Origin: an uncultured Caryophanales bacterium | GTDB lineage: Bacteria; Bacillota_I; Bacilli_A; RF39; UBA660 | Length of the DNA: 14,519 bases | Direction of reading: 5' to 3' | NCBI GenBank assembly: GCA_946402785.1 | Contig: CAMIXP010000020.1 | Location: 1-14,519, forward strand | Shown: positions 1 to 6,948 of the stretch, piece after piece | How the letters are laid out: each line of letters opens with the position of its first letter | How positions within the stretch are numbered: the first letter of the stretch is position 1 | Program-made: the position numbers and the translations under genes | Notes under the pieces: model-generated | Told to the model about the DNA's origin: nothing | Seen by the model: the letters and a program-made list of their open reading frames with translations, nothing else | The model's database searches: none

Positions 1-38
1 AACATCTCACTATCCATCAACAAATCAAAATTCCTCAT
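1..38 (-). CDS. Possible 5' end of a gene running off the left edge
   Basis: An ATG at 38-36 on the minus strand opens a frame with no stop down to base 1 (about 12 residues, starting MRNFDLLMDSEM). An AAAGGG-like ribosome binding site lies about 9 bases upstream (49-54), and a plausible promoter lies at 60-87. The product cannot be recognised from so few residues. The frame could be chance; the main support is the ordered promoter, binding site and start codon. Confidence 0.3.
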   Translation of the reverse strand, partial: MRNFDLLMDSEM

Positions 39-59
39 TCACTCATCCCTTTCAACTTT

Positions 60-87
60 ATTGTAACATTTTAAAATAGAAAGGCAA
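60..87 (-). promoter_or_regulatory. Candidate promoter for the left-edge gene
   Basis: On the minus strand, TTGCCT (87-82) and TACAAT (65-60) are separated by 16 bases, a fair match to a housekeeping sigma promoter. It would drive the partial frame starting at 38. The interval 39-123 contains no convincing GC-containing terminator hairpin for the flavodoxin operon, so read-through from the right is also possible. Confidence 0.35.
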
Positions 88-123
88 ATAAATGAATTGT
101 ATACCTGTAATAACCTTTATTTA

Positions 124-582
124 TTAAGAAATCCAAGTTGCTAAATCATCGGTTACTTGTTGAATTCTTTTACCATCTACAAATTTGATTTCTGGGTATT
201 TAGCACGTAAATCCTTAAGACTTCCATCAACGCCACTACCTCCACTAGTGACAAAAACATAAACATCTTTTCCTGATAAATCGTTCTCTTCTATAAACGT
301 ATTAATAATCGTTGGAGCTGTATACCACCATACAGGAAAACCAATGACAACTTTATCATAATCTCCCATATTTTCTACTTTCTTAGCAACAGCTGGTCGA
401 AAATCACGATCATTCATTTCAATCGTAGAACGACTATTTTGATCTCTCCAATCTAAATCCGCATCTGTATATCTCTCTACTGGTTCAATCTCAAATAAAT
501 CACCCTCTACTAATTGAGAAAGCTCTTCTGCAACCTTTTTGGTAACTCCACTCGCTGAAAAATAAATAATCAATGTTTTCAT
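124..582 (-). CDS. Flavodoxin family protein
   Basis: Small FMN-binding electron carrier of 152 residues, likely cytosolic. The N-terminal beta strand is followed by an FMN phosphate-binding loop (YFSASGVTKK, residues 7-16). The segment GFPVWWYTAPTIINTF (81-96) and the loop VTSGGSGVDGS (111-121) are the other two FMN-contacting regions usual for the Flavodoxin_4 type found in gut Firmicutes. The length is right for a complete single-domain flavodoxin. The start is fixed by AGGAGG (minus strand) six bases upstream; that site shares its TAG with the stop codon of the pyrophosphatase gene, so translation is probably coupled. It is last in the seven-gene operon. The redox partner cannot be told from the sequence. 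Confidence 0.88.
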   Translation of the reverse strand: MKTLIIYFSASGVTKKVAEELSQLVEGDLFEIEPVERYTDADLDWRDQNSRSTIEMNDRDFRPAVAKKVENMGDYDKVVIGFPVWWYTAPTIINTFIEENDLSGKDVYVFVTSGGSGVDGSLKDLRAKYPEIKFVDGKRIQQVTDDLATWIS

Positions 583-590
583 AAGTCCTC

Positions 591-926
591 CTATCTAACA
601 ATGATATGTTTAAAATATTGTTCTTGAAATTCTACTAAAGCATCAATCTGCTCATCTGTATAATTTTTTCCTTCTGGTACCACAACTAATTTATCATCAT
701 CGTCATCCGTACGATGAACAATTGCGATACATTCTCCTTCATACTCCTCTACTGGTTCAAATACACCTAGTAGATAGCAATCTAATTCTTCTCCATCCCC
801 ACTTACAGTTCCAGGAACATATCCATAATTAACAGGATAAATAAATCCATGTTTTGGATGTTTGGAACCAAAAGGACGATCCATTTTGACAACTAACTTT
901 TTTCCTAAATAATCTTTTGTATTCAT
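591..926 (-). CDS. Inorganic pyrophosphatase, short family I type
   Basis: Predicted soluble enzyme hydrolysing pyrophosphate to phosphate with divalent metal. Family I landmarks: DRPFGSKHPKHGFIYPVNYGYVPGT (residues 16-40), which includes the Tyr of the active site; the metal-binding signature as DGEELD (44-49); and DDKLVVVP (77-84). At 111 residues it is much shorter than the approximately 175-residue E. coli type, and the middle Asp of the DxDxxD-like signature is Glu46. Short family I homologues exist in Firmicutes, so this need not be a truncation: it has its own AGGAGG site and stop. Its stop TAG forms the start of the flavodoxin ribosome binding site. The family call is secure from the motifs; whether it is fully active is uncertain. 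Confidence 0.82.
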   Translation of the reverse strand: MNTKDYLGKKLVVKMDRPFGSKHPKHGFIYPVNYGYVPGTVSGDGEELDCYLLGVFEPVEEYEGECIAIVHRTDDDDDKLVVVPEGKNYTDEQIDALVEFQEQYFKHIIVR

Positions 927-934
927 AATACCTC

Positions 935-1663
935 CTAATACAAATCACAAAATATGCTGGCAGGTCGATGATTCCAGGTATGATAATCTTCAAAAGTATT
1001 ATCATCTATATTATGAAAATAAATAGTATAAGGAATCTGATAAGATTTTTCTTCCAAGTAACGACTAAATTCTTGGGCAGTCTGACAATCATTAGAAGAA
1101 TAATAAAGTTTATACCATCTAAATCGATCATCCAACATATCTTTTTCCAAATACATGGAGTTTGGATGATTCTTACTAAACTCTTCTAATAGTTTTGGAA
1201 GATATAATTCATCATAATTGTGGAAAACCTTATATAGAGAAATCCAACCATCATCTGCACAATATCCTGCCTGAAAAGAATCATTAGAATGATCCAAAAC
1301 AACATCATATACATAATGACAATCGTATCCTGATACTAATTGATTTTCTTTCCGGATTCCTTTAATCTGAACAGAATAAGGATATTCTTGAAATTTCTTT
1401 TTTACTTCATTCAAACCATGAATCATATGATAGATATTTCCGAAAAAGGAAACATACAACACATACAATACAATAGAAAGAAAGGGCCAAATAATGGTTT
1501 TCTTTTCTTTTTTATAAAGAAAAAAGAAAACAAGAGAAACAATGGCCATAATGAATCCAATCAAATAACTTCCATAAAAACACACAATACTATAACCGGA
1601 TGGTAAATAAGCAGAAATAACTCCTAATATCACAATACCGATCATAACAAAAATGGTCCACAT
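935..1663 (-). CDS. Three-helix membrane protein of unknown function
   Basis: 242 residues that I do not recognise. Three hydrophobic segments are visible at about residues 3-20, 26-50 and 56-80. The basic KKEKK between helices 2 and 3 should be cytoplasmic, which would place the N-terminus inside and the roughly 160-residue C-terminal domain outside. That domain is rich in Tyr, Asp and His, with a few Cys (C117, C135, C195, C239), and contains no motif I can name. A ribosome binding site GAAGGTG lies upstream. The stop TAG is the beginning of the TAGGAGG site of the pyrophosphatase gene, so it belongs to the operon. It lies 18 bases after the GNAT/tRNA-binding gene. Confidence 0.72.
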   Translation of the reverse strand: MWTIFVMIGIVILGVISAYLPSGYSIVCFYGSYLIGFIMAIVSLVFFFLYKKEKKTIIWPFLSIVLYVLYVSFFGNIYHMIHGLNEVKKKFQEYPYSVQIKGIRKENQLVSGYDCHYVYDVVLDHSNDSFQAGYCADDGWISLYKVFHNYDELYLPKLLEEFSKNHPNSMYLEKDMLDDRFRWYKLYYSSNDCQTAQEFSRYLEEKSYQIPYTIYFHNIDDNTFEDYHTWNHRPASIFCDLY

Positions 1664-1681
1664 AACAACACCTTCTATTTT

Positions 1682-2587
1682 CTAATATAGTTTAGCTCCT
1701 GCAGGAATATCATCATCCACAATCATCAAATGAAGTTTTTCTTCTCCACCTTCTTGATGAACCGCAGACATAAGCATTCCACAAGAATCAATTCCCATCA
1801 TATTACGAGGTGGTAAATTTAAAATTGCTACTACTTTCTTCCCTATCAAATCTTCTGGTTCATAAAAAGCATGAATTCCACTTAAAATCGTTCGGTCAAC
1901 TCCTGTGCCATCATCTAAAGTAAATTGTAATAACTTTTTACTCTTAGGAACAGGAAAACAATCCTTAATATAGACAACACGAAAATCAGATTTACTGAAA
2001 GTTTCAAAATCCACATACTCTTCAAATAATGGTTCTACTTCTATCATACGTTTTTCCTCCTCATACATCTCTTTATTAAAATAATAAGTATCAATGAAAA
2101 ATTTTTTTTGATCCCACTCTCTTACTTTTTCTTTTGTATCAAAATAAAGGAACCCTTGTGCTAAGCAAACATTTCGACTTCTTTCATTTTCTTGGAAACA
2201 ACCATAGTAAAAAACATTTCCATCTAATTCTTCAAAAATAAGTTTTTTAAGAGCTCCCACAACTTCTTTTGCAAATCCTCTTCCTTGATAAGCTTCCGCA
2301 ATACAAATTCCTGATTCTTCAAATTCATGAGGAGCAAGTTCCTTCACACCAGCAAATCCAATCGGCTCATCGGTATCTTTCAAACAAACAAAGAAAGCAT
2401 TGTTCTCACTTTGATAATGAATTGTTTTACGCATTCTTTCTTTGGCATCTTCCAAAGTAGGAGTTACCGGCCATAACATGGTCTTCGCAATATTAGGAAC
2501 ACTCCAAATATTTTTCCAAATTGCTTCTACATCTTCTTCTCTTGCTTTTCGAAGAATTAAATGCTTGGTTTCTAAAACTGAAATCAT
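1682..2587 (-). CDS. GNAT acetyltransferase fused to a MetRS-beta-like tRNA-binding domain
   Basis: A 301-residue two-domain protein. Residues 1-175 are a RimJ/RimL-type GNAT N-acetyltransferase: the typical opening strand (TKHLILRKAREEDVEAIW) and the acetyl-CoA loop QGRGFA (101-106) are present. Residues about 182-301 are a complete OB-fold tRNA-binding domain of the EMAPII/Arc1p/MetRS C-terminal type: DFRVVYIKDC, VPKSKKLLQF, DRTILSGI, LIGKKVVAILNLPPRNMMGI, SCGMLMSA and a closing DIPAGAKL. Such a domain occurs at the C-terminus of methionyl-tRNA synthetase or as a free protein and binds tRNA without sequence specificity. The substrate is unknown; acetylation of a tRNA-bound amino acid or a translation factor is an inference from the fusion. 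An internal AGGAGG/ATG at 2045-2062 could also produce the tRNA-binding half alone. The start follows TAGGAGGG, shared with the upstream stop. Confidence 0.85.
   Translation of the reverse strand: MISVLETKHLILRKAREEDVEAIWKNIWSVPNIAKTMLWPVTPTLEDAKERMRKTIHYQSENNAFFVCLKDTDEPIGFAGVKELAPHEFEESGICIAEAYQGRGFAKEVVGALKKLIFEELDGNVFYYGCFQENERSRNVCLAQGFLYFDTKEKVREWDQKKFFIDTYYFNKEMYEEEKRMIEVEPLFEEYVDFETFSKSDFRVVYIKDCFPVPKSKKLLQFTLDDGTGVDRTILSGIHAFYEPEDLIGKKVVAILNLPPRNMMGIDSCGMLMSAVHQEGGEEKLHLMIVDDDIPAGAKLY
2045..2062 (-). promoter_or_regulatory. Internal ribosome binding site and ATG for the tRNA-binding half
   Basis: Within the fusion gene, GAGGAGG (minus strand, 2062-2056) sits 8 bases before an in-frame ATG (2047-2045, codon 181). 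This is exactly where the tRNA-binding domain begins (MIEVEPLFEEYVDFETF). Spacing and strength equal those of the real gene starts in this operon. The same bases encode part of the linker (EEEKR), so the signal might be a codon coincidence. It may also be a relic of two genes that fused by losing a stop. Confidence 0.5.
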
Positions 2588-2597
2588 AAACTCCCTC

Positions 2598-3074
2598 CTA
2601 AATCAAAGATTGAAAGAAAGAATCCAATTCATCTCTTACTTCTCGATAATTATTAGGCCACATCATATAACCAGAAGCAGAAACAGATTCTCCTTCTTGA
2701 GTAGTCATATAAAATGAAAAAGAATTTCCATCTAATACATAAGGATCACTTTTTTGAAAACCATCCCAAGTAGATACTTGATACGTATTAATAATATTCA
2801 TCACTTTTTCAATATCAGAATCCGTTAATGTTACCTTTTTCGCATCCTCTTCTTCTACTCCTTCTAGTTGAATGGTCGCAATATATTCCCCATCTTTTAA
2901 TTCAATATGATAAGAAACAGCTCCCAAATACATGGTACTCGTAGAGTATCCAAAAGAAAGATATTTTAAAGAATGATATTGAATGACTTTTTTACGATTC
3001 ATAAAAGCGACACCTCCCGCAACTAATACTAATAATAAAACAAGAATAATGACGATAATAATTCCTTTTTTCAT
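2598..3074 (-). CDS. Membrane-anchored protein of unknown function
   Basis: 158 residues: a Lys-containing N-terminus, one long hydrophobic helix (about residues 4-24) that acts as an uncleaved anchor (no lipobox Cys), then an outside beta-rich domain. The domain carries WDGFQKSD (103-110), VLDGNSFSFYM (113-123), and SGYMMWPNNY (134-143), which look like a conserved core; I cannot assign a named family. Its ATG overlaps the TGA of tag (ATGA), so translation is coupled to the glycosylase gene. Its own TAG starts the TAGGAGGG site of the acetyltransferase gene. The link between a surface protein and a DNA repair enzyme appears to be one of expression only. Confidence 0.7.
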   Translation of the reverse strand: MKKGIIIVIILVLLLVLVAGGVAFMNRKKVIQYHSLKYLSFGYSTSTMYLGAVSYHIELKDGEYIATIQLEGVEEEDAKKVTLTDSDIEKVMNIINTYQVSTWDGFQKSDPYVLDGNSFSFYMTTQEGESVSASGYMMWPNNYREVRDELDSFFQSLI

Positions 3075-3616
3075 ACATTTCTCCTATAAAGATCACATTC
3101 TGGTAAATGAGAATTGATAATGCCAATCGCTCCTAAAAAAGAATAAATAATTGTACTTCCTACAAATTTCATTCCTCTTTTTTGTAAATCCAAAGAAATA
3201 TGATCGGATAAATCATTAGTTGTTTTATCATATTCGTAAAGAATAGTTCCATCCCAAAATGTTTTTAAATATTGTTCAAAAGAACCAAATTCTTTTTGAA
3301 TATTTCGAAAAATAATAGCATTTTGAATACTAGCTTTTATTTTTAATCGATTACGAACAATTCCCGGATTATTTCGTAATTCTTCTTGTTTTGCATCATC
3401 ATAAGAGCATACTTTATCGATATTAAAATGATCATATGCTTTTCGAAAAGCTTCTCTTTTATTTAAAATACATTCCCAAGAAAGACCTGCTTGAAAAGAT
3501 TCTAAAATAAGCATTTCAAATAAGTAAGAATCTTCTAAACATAATCTTCCCCATTCTTCATCATGATAAGTTACATATAAAGGATTTTTTTCATTACACC
3601 AACGACATCGATTCAT
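3071..3616 (-). CDS. tag: DNA-3-methyladenine glycosylase I
   Basis: Base-excision repair enzyme that removes 3-methyladenine from alkylated DNA. The 181-residue length matches E. coli Tag. Visible landmarks: C4 and H18 with H170 and C174, the Cys/His set that binds the structural zinc; YHDEEWG (17-23); ESFQAGLSW (39-47), containing the Glu of the base pocket; GIVRNRLKI (85-93) of the helix-hairpin-helix region; and KRGMKFVGSTIIYSF (146-160). An extra Cys occurs at position 7. The start is preceded by AGGAGGT, which overlaps the TAG stop of the GH13 gene; the TGA stop overlaps the ATG of the next gene. No damage-responsive operator was seen, so expression probably follows the operon promoter. 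Confidence 0.95.
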   Translation of the reverse strand: MNRCRWCNEKNPLYVTYHDEEWGRLCLEDSYLFEMLILESFQAGLSWECILNKREAFRKAYDHFNIDKVCSYDDAKQEELRNNPGIVRNRLKIKASIQNAIIFRNIQKEFGSFEQYLKTFWDGTILYEYDKTTNDLSDHISLDLQKRGMKFVGSTIIYSFLGAIGIINSHLPECDLYRRNV

Positions 3617-3625
3617 ACAAACCTC

Positions 3626-5749
3626 CTATTTTTGAATAACAATACCACTATGAGGAGCTAGTAAATTTCCATTTTCTTTTTTCAAAGTTAAAACACGTTC
3701 TTTATCTTTAAACTCCCTAGGTATTTCTACTCTTCTTGCATAATCAGAATTATTAATAATCGTTAAATAATCAGAGTCCCCATATCGACCTGTTGTGACA
3801 ACATCCGGAGTGACAGAAAGAAGTCGAAAATCAGCATCTCTTAAATCCGGATGATTTTTACGAAAAATTCCCATAGACCGAACCGTAGAAAGAATTTCCG
3901 GATCCTCTCTTCCCCAAGGAAAAGGTTTTCGATTATCTAAATTATTTAAACCTTCAAGTCCTGTTTCATCTCCATAAAAGATAGATAAAATACCAGGATA
4001 CATCGTAAGAAACAACAAATACGTTTTATAGAGTTCTTTTGCTTGTTTATACTCTTCTGGTGTTAATCGATAAGCTTGTGTATAAGCAAGATTTTTCTCT
4101 AATGATTTATGAATGTTTTTTGCCCAACCTTTACCTGACGAATCTTTATCCGGATTAAAAGGCGTATGAGAAAAAATACTCATCAAATAAGAAACCGTTT
4201 CTTCAGGTACACCCTTTTCTCTAAGTTTCTGCATAAATTGATAATAAGAATCAAAACTAATTTCTTGTCTTCCTTCTAATACATCACAAACTTTTTCATT
4301 CGAAAAACCAAGATCTAAGAAAGAATCTAAAATTTTATTTTGTAAGTCCCCATCTAATTGTCGAAAACGATGATACGTATCAAATTTCTTTTTTCCAAGT
4401 AATGTAATAATACGAGAAATATCATGCGTAGAAGTAAAGTTCATAGCCGTTTGAATACAGCCTTCTGGATGATAGGCTTGAATGTCTCGTAACGCATAGT
4501 TTAGTCGATTCGCATCTTGATATTTAACATAACGAACCAAAGCATCCGTTAATTGATAGTTCATATAAGAATGCATACTACGTCCAGAATTAATATAAGT
4601 TCTTCCAGTACGTACAGCATCATCCCACACTTCTCCTAGAATGAAACCATCTTTTTTATTTCTCACAACGGCTTTATGAATATCTTCTAAAGCGGGATCT
4701 GATAAGTCATCCGCAACATCAAGTCTTAATCCATCAATTCCAAGAGAAAACCAGTAGTCAATCACTCCGCCTTCTCCACAAATTATCTCTCTCCAAATAG
4801 GACTATCACAGTTTAATACAGGAAGGTTTAAAAAATTCCACCAATATTGATAGCCACCACTATCGGTATGACGGAAGAAATCTTGATATTTACTTTCTGG
4901 ATTGTTGAAAGCACCATCTTCATGAGGATTCCCAGTTTTATGCTCCCCAAAACGATCAAAGTAGATACTTTCATCTCCTACATGATTAAAGACAGCATCT
5001 AAAATAACTTTCATACCTCTTTTATGAGCCGCATCACATAATCGTTTTAAATCTTCATTTGTTCCAGCATAAGGATCAATTTTATGATAATTAGTTGCAT
5101 CATAACGATGAGTCGATTGACTCTCTACAATAGGACTTAAATAGATAATAGTAACTCCTAAAGATTCCAAATAATCGAGTTTTTCTTCAATTCCTTTGAT
5201 GTCTCCTCCAAAGAAATCTACATTCCAAACATCTTCTCCTGCGTAATGTTTTGGAACATTTTTATTATCACCCAAAACAACTTTCTCCATCCATTTTTCA
5301 TGAAGTTGTCTTCTAGGCATAGGTTCTTTTTGTGTTGTGGGAGATCGATGAAAGCGATCGACAAAAATGTGATACATGACTCCACCTTTAGCCCACTCAG
5401 GAACTTCGAAGTTAACACTGATTTTATTCTTTTCATCATAAGCAAGATCTGTCTTTGTTTCACGGTTCGTTACAAAATATTTTTGTCCACGAACTTTGTA
5501 TTGAAAGTAATAAGGATAGACAGCTTTTGTGCATAAAAATAAATCACAAACAAATTGTGCTTTACCATTTTCATTTTTCACAAAATGCATAGGATATTGA
5601 TTCGTTCCATGACCATCTTCCAACATCAAAGAAACATCATCAATCCAACCTACATTCGTTGGGATTTGAATGGATACTTGATAAAGGTTTCCTGCATCAT
5701 GATGTTTTCTAAGATTCCAATTAATTTGAACATTATCTTCTCGCTTCAT
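3626..5749 (-). CDS. GH13 alpha-glucan hydrolase (neopullulanase/cyclomaltodextrinase-like)
   Basis: 707-residue intracellular enzyme (no signal peptide) expected to cut alpha-1,4 bonds in maltodextrins, cyclodextrins or pullulan. Residues 1-115 form a beta-rich N-terminal domain like that of cyclomaltodextrinases (CBM34-like). The catalytic barrel shows DAVFNH (251-256), GLRLDVAD with nucleophile Asp344, LGEVWD with acid/base Glu373, and FTSTHD with Asp443. FYGDETGLEG (591-600) follows strand 8, and a beta C-terminal domain ends the protein. Between Asp443 and FYGDETG there are about 150 residues, roughly 100 more than usual; the extra part is largely helical and charged. An AAGGAG site lies just upstream, and an extended -10 promoter at 5786-5794 makes this the first gene of the operon. 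The exact substrate cannot be read from the sequence. Confidence 0.93.
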   Translation of the reverse strand: MKREDNVQINWNLRKHHDAGNLYQVSIQIPTNVGWIDDVSLMLEDGHGTNQYPMHFVKNENGKAQFVCDLFLCTKAVYPYYFQYKVRGQKYFVTNRETKTDLAYDEKNKISVNFEVPEWAKGGVMYHIFVDRFHRSPTTQKEPMPRRQLHEKWMEKVVLGDNKNVPKHYAGEDVWNVDFFGGDIKGIEEKLDYLESLGVTIIYLSPIVESQSTHRYDATNYHKIDPYAGTNEDLKRLCDAAHKRGMKVILDAVFNHVGDESIYFDRFGEHKTGNPHEDGAFNNPESKYQDFFRHTDSGGYQYWWNFLNLPVLNCDSPIWREIICGEGGVIDYWFSLGIDGLRLDVADDLSDPALEDIHKAVVRNKKDGFILGEVWDDAVRTGRTYINSGRSMHSYMNYQLTDALVRYVKYQDANRLNYALRDIQAYHPEGCIQTAMNFTSTHDISRIITLLGKKKFDTYHRFRQLDGDLQNKILDSFLDLGFSNEKVCDVLEGRQEISFDSYYQFMQKLREKGVPEETVSYLMSIFSHTPFNPDKDSSGKGWAKNIHKSLEKNLAYTQAYRLTPEEYKQAKELYKTYLLFLTMYPGILSIFYGDETGLEGLNNLDNRKPFPWGREDPEILSTVRSMGIFRKNHPDLRDADFRLLSVTPDVVTTGRYGDSDYLTIINNSDYARRVEIPREFKDKERVLTLKKENGNLLAPHSGIVIQK

Positions 5750-5785
5750 AAGACTCCTTATAAAACCCTATCTTATTCTATATTC

Positions 5786-5794
5786 ATTATAACA
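5786..5794 (-). promoter_or_regulatory. Extended -10 promoter of the seven-gene operon
   Basis: The minus strand reads TGTTATAAT (5794-5786), a perfect extended -10 element, about 37 bases upstream of the GH13 start. No TTGACA-like -35 is present at 16-18 bases; instead the T-tract of the preceding terminator lies directly upstream. Transcription should start near 5779. No operator such as a cre box is evident in the short leader. Confidence 0.65.
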
Positions 5795-5819
5795 AAAAAA
5801 ATGGGGAAAATCCCATTTT
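5794..5819 (-). terminator. Terminator after the 5818-6887 unit
   Basis: On the minus strand AAAATGGG pairs with CCCATTTT around a 6-base loop (stem arms 5819-5812 and 5805-5798) and is followed by a T run. The stop codon of the two-helix membrane protein (5820-5818) overlaps the stem. The T run continues straight into the TGTTATAAT promoter of the GH13 operon. Confidence 0.75.
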
Positions 5820-6399
5820 ATTTTTCATCTTCAAAAACAAACGTAATTTGTGCATCATATAATTGCTGATAACTAAGTCTCTTAGCTTTGTTTTCAGATT
5901 TATCGAGTGTTTGGATTTCAATCATATCCCAAATCGCAACCCACCATACAACACAGATAAAATTAGAAATAATGCTTCCTACATATTTATCCGTTAAAAT
6001 ATTCACAATTAATAAGACCATTCCAATAATCGCAAGAACAATACTTCTACGATTGGAAAGCATCATTTCATAATCCACATCATCAATTTCAATTCCATAA
6101 TTATTGCGAATAGAACGAACCACTTTTTCTTGTTCCTCTACCCCAATCGTTGGACAATGGATTTCTAAAACAATATCGGTATTAATCGGAATCATATAAG
6201 CAATCTCTTCAATATAAGCACAGACAGAATCTGATAACTCTACTTGTTTATAATCATGTTCCATATATAAATCAGATAATCGATCTAATTGAACAGGAAT
6301 TACTGCTTTTCCATCTATCATATATTGTTTTTCTACATATTGATCTTCACTAAATTTTATCTTTCTGTTTTTTCTTCTTGCATTTCTTTTAATAACCAT
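5818..6399 (-). CDS. Two-helix membrane protein of unknown function
   Basis: 193 residues, family not recognised by name. A basic N-terminus (MVIKRNARRKNRKIKF) is followed by a soluble region (20-115) with LDRLSDLYMEHDYKQVELSDSV and a pattern of alternating hydrophobics that suggests a small alpha/beta domain. Two membrane helices lie close together (about 119-135 and 140-158), followed by a charged C-terminal tail ending ITFVFEDEK. By the positive-inside rule (SNRRS before helix 1) the soluble domain and tail are likely cytoplasmic. It begins 11 bases after the lipoprotein gene, with GAGG as ribosome binding site, so the two form a bicistronic unit. Confidence 0.68.
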   Translation of the reverse strand: MVIKRNARRKNRKIKFSEDQYVEKQYMIDGKAVIPVQLDRLSDLYMEHDYKQVELSDSVCAYIEEIAYMIPINTDIVLEIHCPTIGVEEQEKVVRSIRNNYGIEIDDVDYEMMLSNRRSIVLAIIGMVLLIVNILTDKYVGSIISNFICVVWWVAIWDMIEIQTLDKSENKAKRLSYQQLYDAQITFVFEDEK

Positions 6400-6410
6400 A
6401 AATCCTCTTT

Positions 6411-6887
6411 CTATTTTGTATCCATATAGACTGTTTTCATAAAGGCTGTTTCAAATACTTCTCCTTTTTCTACATTCGTAAATACAATTTGATAATATTC
6501 ATTCTCATCATAAGCTCTGGTATAAACACGAATCTTTTGATCATTTTCTTTATAAGAATAGGTTTTCCATTTTTTACCATTGTATTTTTTTTCTACTGTT
6601 TTTGTTAACTCATCTAATTTAGGCATATCTTCTATATCTTTTTCTAAATTCCCTTTAATTTGATAAATTGCAATACGATAAATAACATTTGGTTTTTTAT
6701 CATATAAATCATAAAAACGATATGTCTTTTCACTACCAAAATCAAAGGAATTAGAAATTGTATAATGAAGATGTCTAAAATCAATTGCTTGATCTAGTTT
6801 AATTTTTTTACCTGCAACTTGATATTGTTTTACTCCACATCCAGTAATCAACAACAAGGCAATTATTACCAATAATATTCTTTTCAT
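6411..6887 (-). CDS. Lipoprotein of unknown function
   Basis: 158 residues with a classic lipoprotein signal: MKR, a hydrophobic stretch, then the lipobox LITGC, with Cys17 as the lipidated residue. The mature part is beta-rich and Lys/Tyr-rich. Its last 35 residues (EYYQIVFTNV...VFETAFMKTVYM) resemble the ends of the exported proteins at 6941-7483 and 9782-10315. No enzymatic motif is visible. It is first in a two-gene unit driven by the extended -10 at 6909-6917; AGAGGGATG supplies the ribosome binding site. A role at the outer face of the membrane is all that can be said. Confidence 0.75.
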   Translation of the reverse strand: MKRILLVIIALLLITGCGVKQYQVAGKKIKLDQAIDFRHLHYTISNSFDFGSEKTYRFYDLYDKKPNVIYRIAIYQIKGNLEKDIEDMPKLDELTKTVEKKYNGKKWKTYSYKENDQKIRVYTRAYDENEYYQIVFTNVEKGEVFETAFMKTVYMDTK

Positions 6888-6908
6888 AACATCCCTCTAT
6901 TCAATGAA

Positions 6909-6917
6909 ATTATATCA
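6909..6917 (-). promoter_or_regulatory. Extended -10 promoter for the 5818-6887 unit
   Basis: The minus strand reads TGATATAAT (6917-6909), about 22 bases before the lipoprotein start. The upstream side is the T-tract of the preceding gene's terminator; no clear -35 is present. The predicted leader is only about 15 bases. Confidence 0.65.
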
Positions 6918-6918
6918 A

Positions 6919-6948
6919 AAAAATAGAGTTTCATTCAACTCTATTTTT
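6919..6948 (-). terminator. Terminator after the 6941-7483 lipoprotein gene
   Basis: A long AT-rich hairpin: on the minus strand AAAAATAGAGTT pairs with AACTCTATTTTT around a 6-base loop (arms 6948-6937 and 6930-6919), and a few more T follow. The TAG stop codon (6943-6941) is inside the first arm. Because the stem is nearly symmetrical it could stop transcription from either side, though no plus-strand gene enters it. Confidence 0.75.

Noticed and set aside
39..123. Terminator for the seven-gene operon after the flavodoxin gene.
   Set aside because: Only weak A/T-only pairings (AAATAAA with TTTATTT) with a large loop and no following T-tract, so I do not call it.
968..1606. Plus-strand open frames opposite the three-helix membrane protein gene.
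   Set aside because: Rich in Ile, Phe and Asn with no ribosome binding site; they are the antisense shadow of an AT-rich minus-strand gene.
1682..2587. GNAT/tRNA-binding protein as a TacT-type toxin with an antitoxin.
   Set aside because: No ribbon-helix-helix or other antitoxin-like gene lies next to it; both neighbours are membrane proteins, so a toxin-antitoxin pair is not supported.
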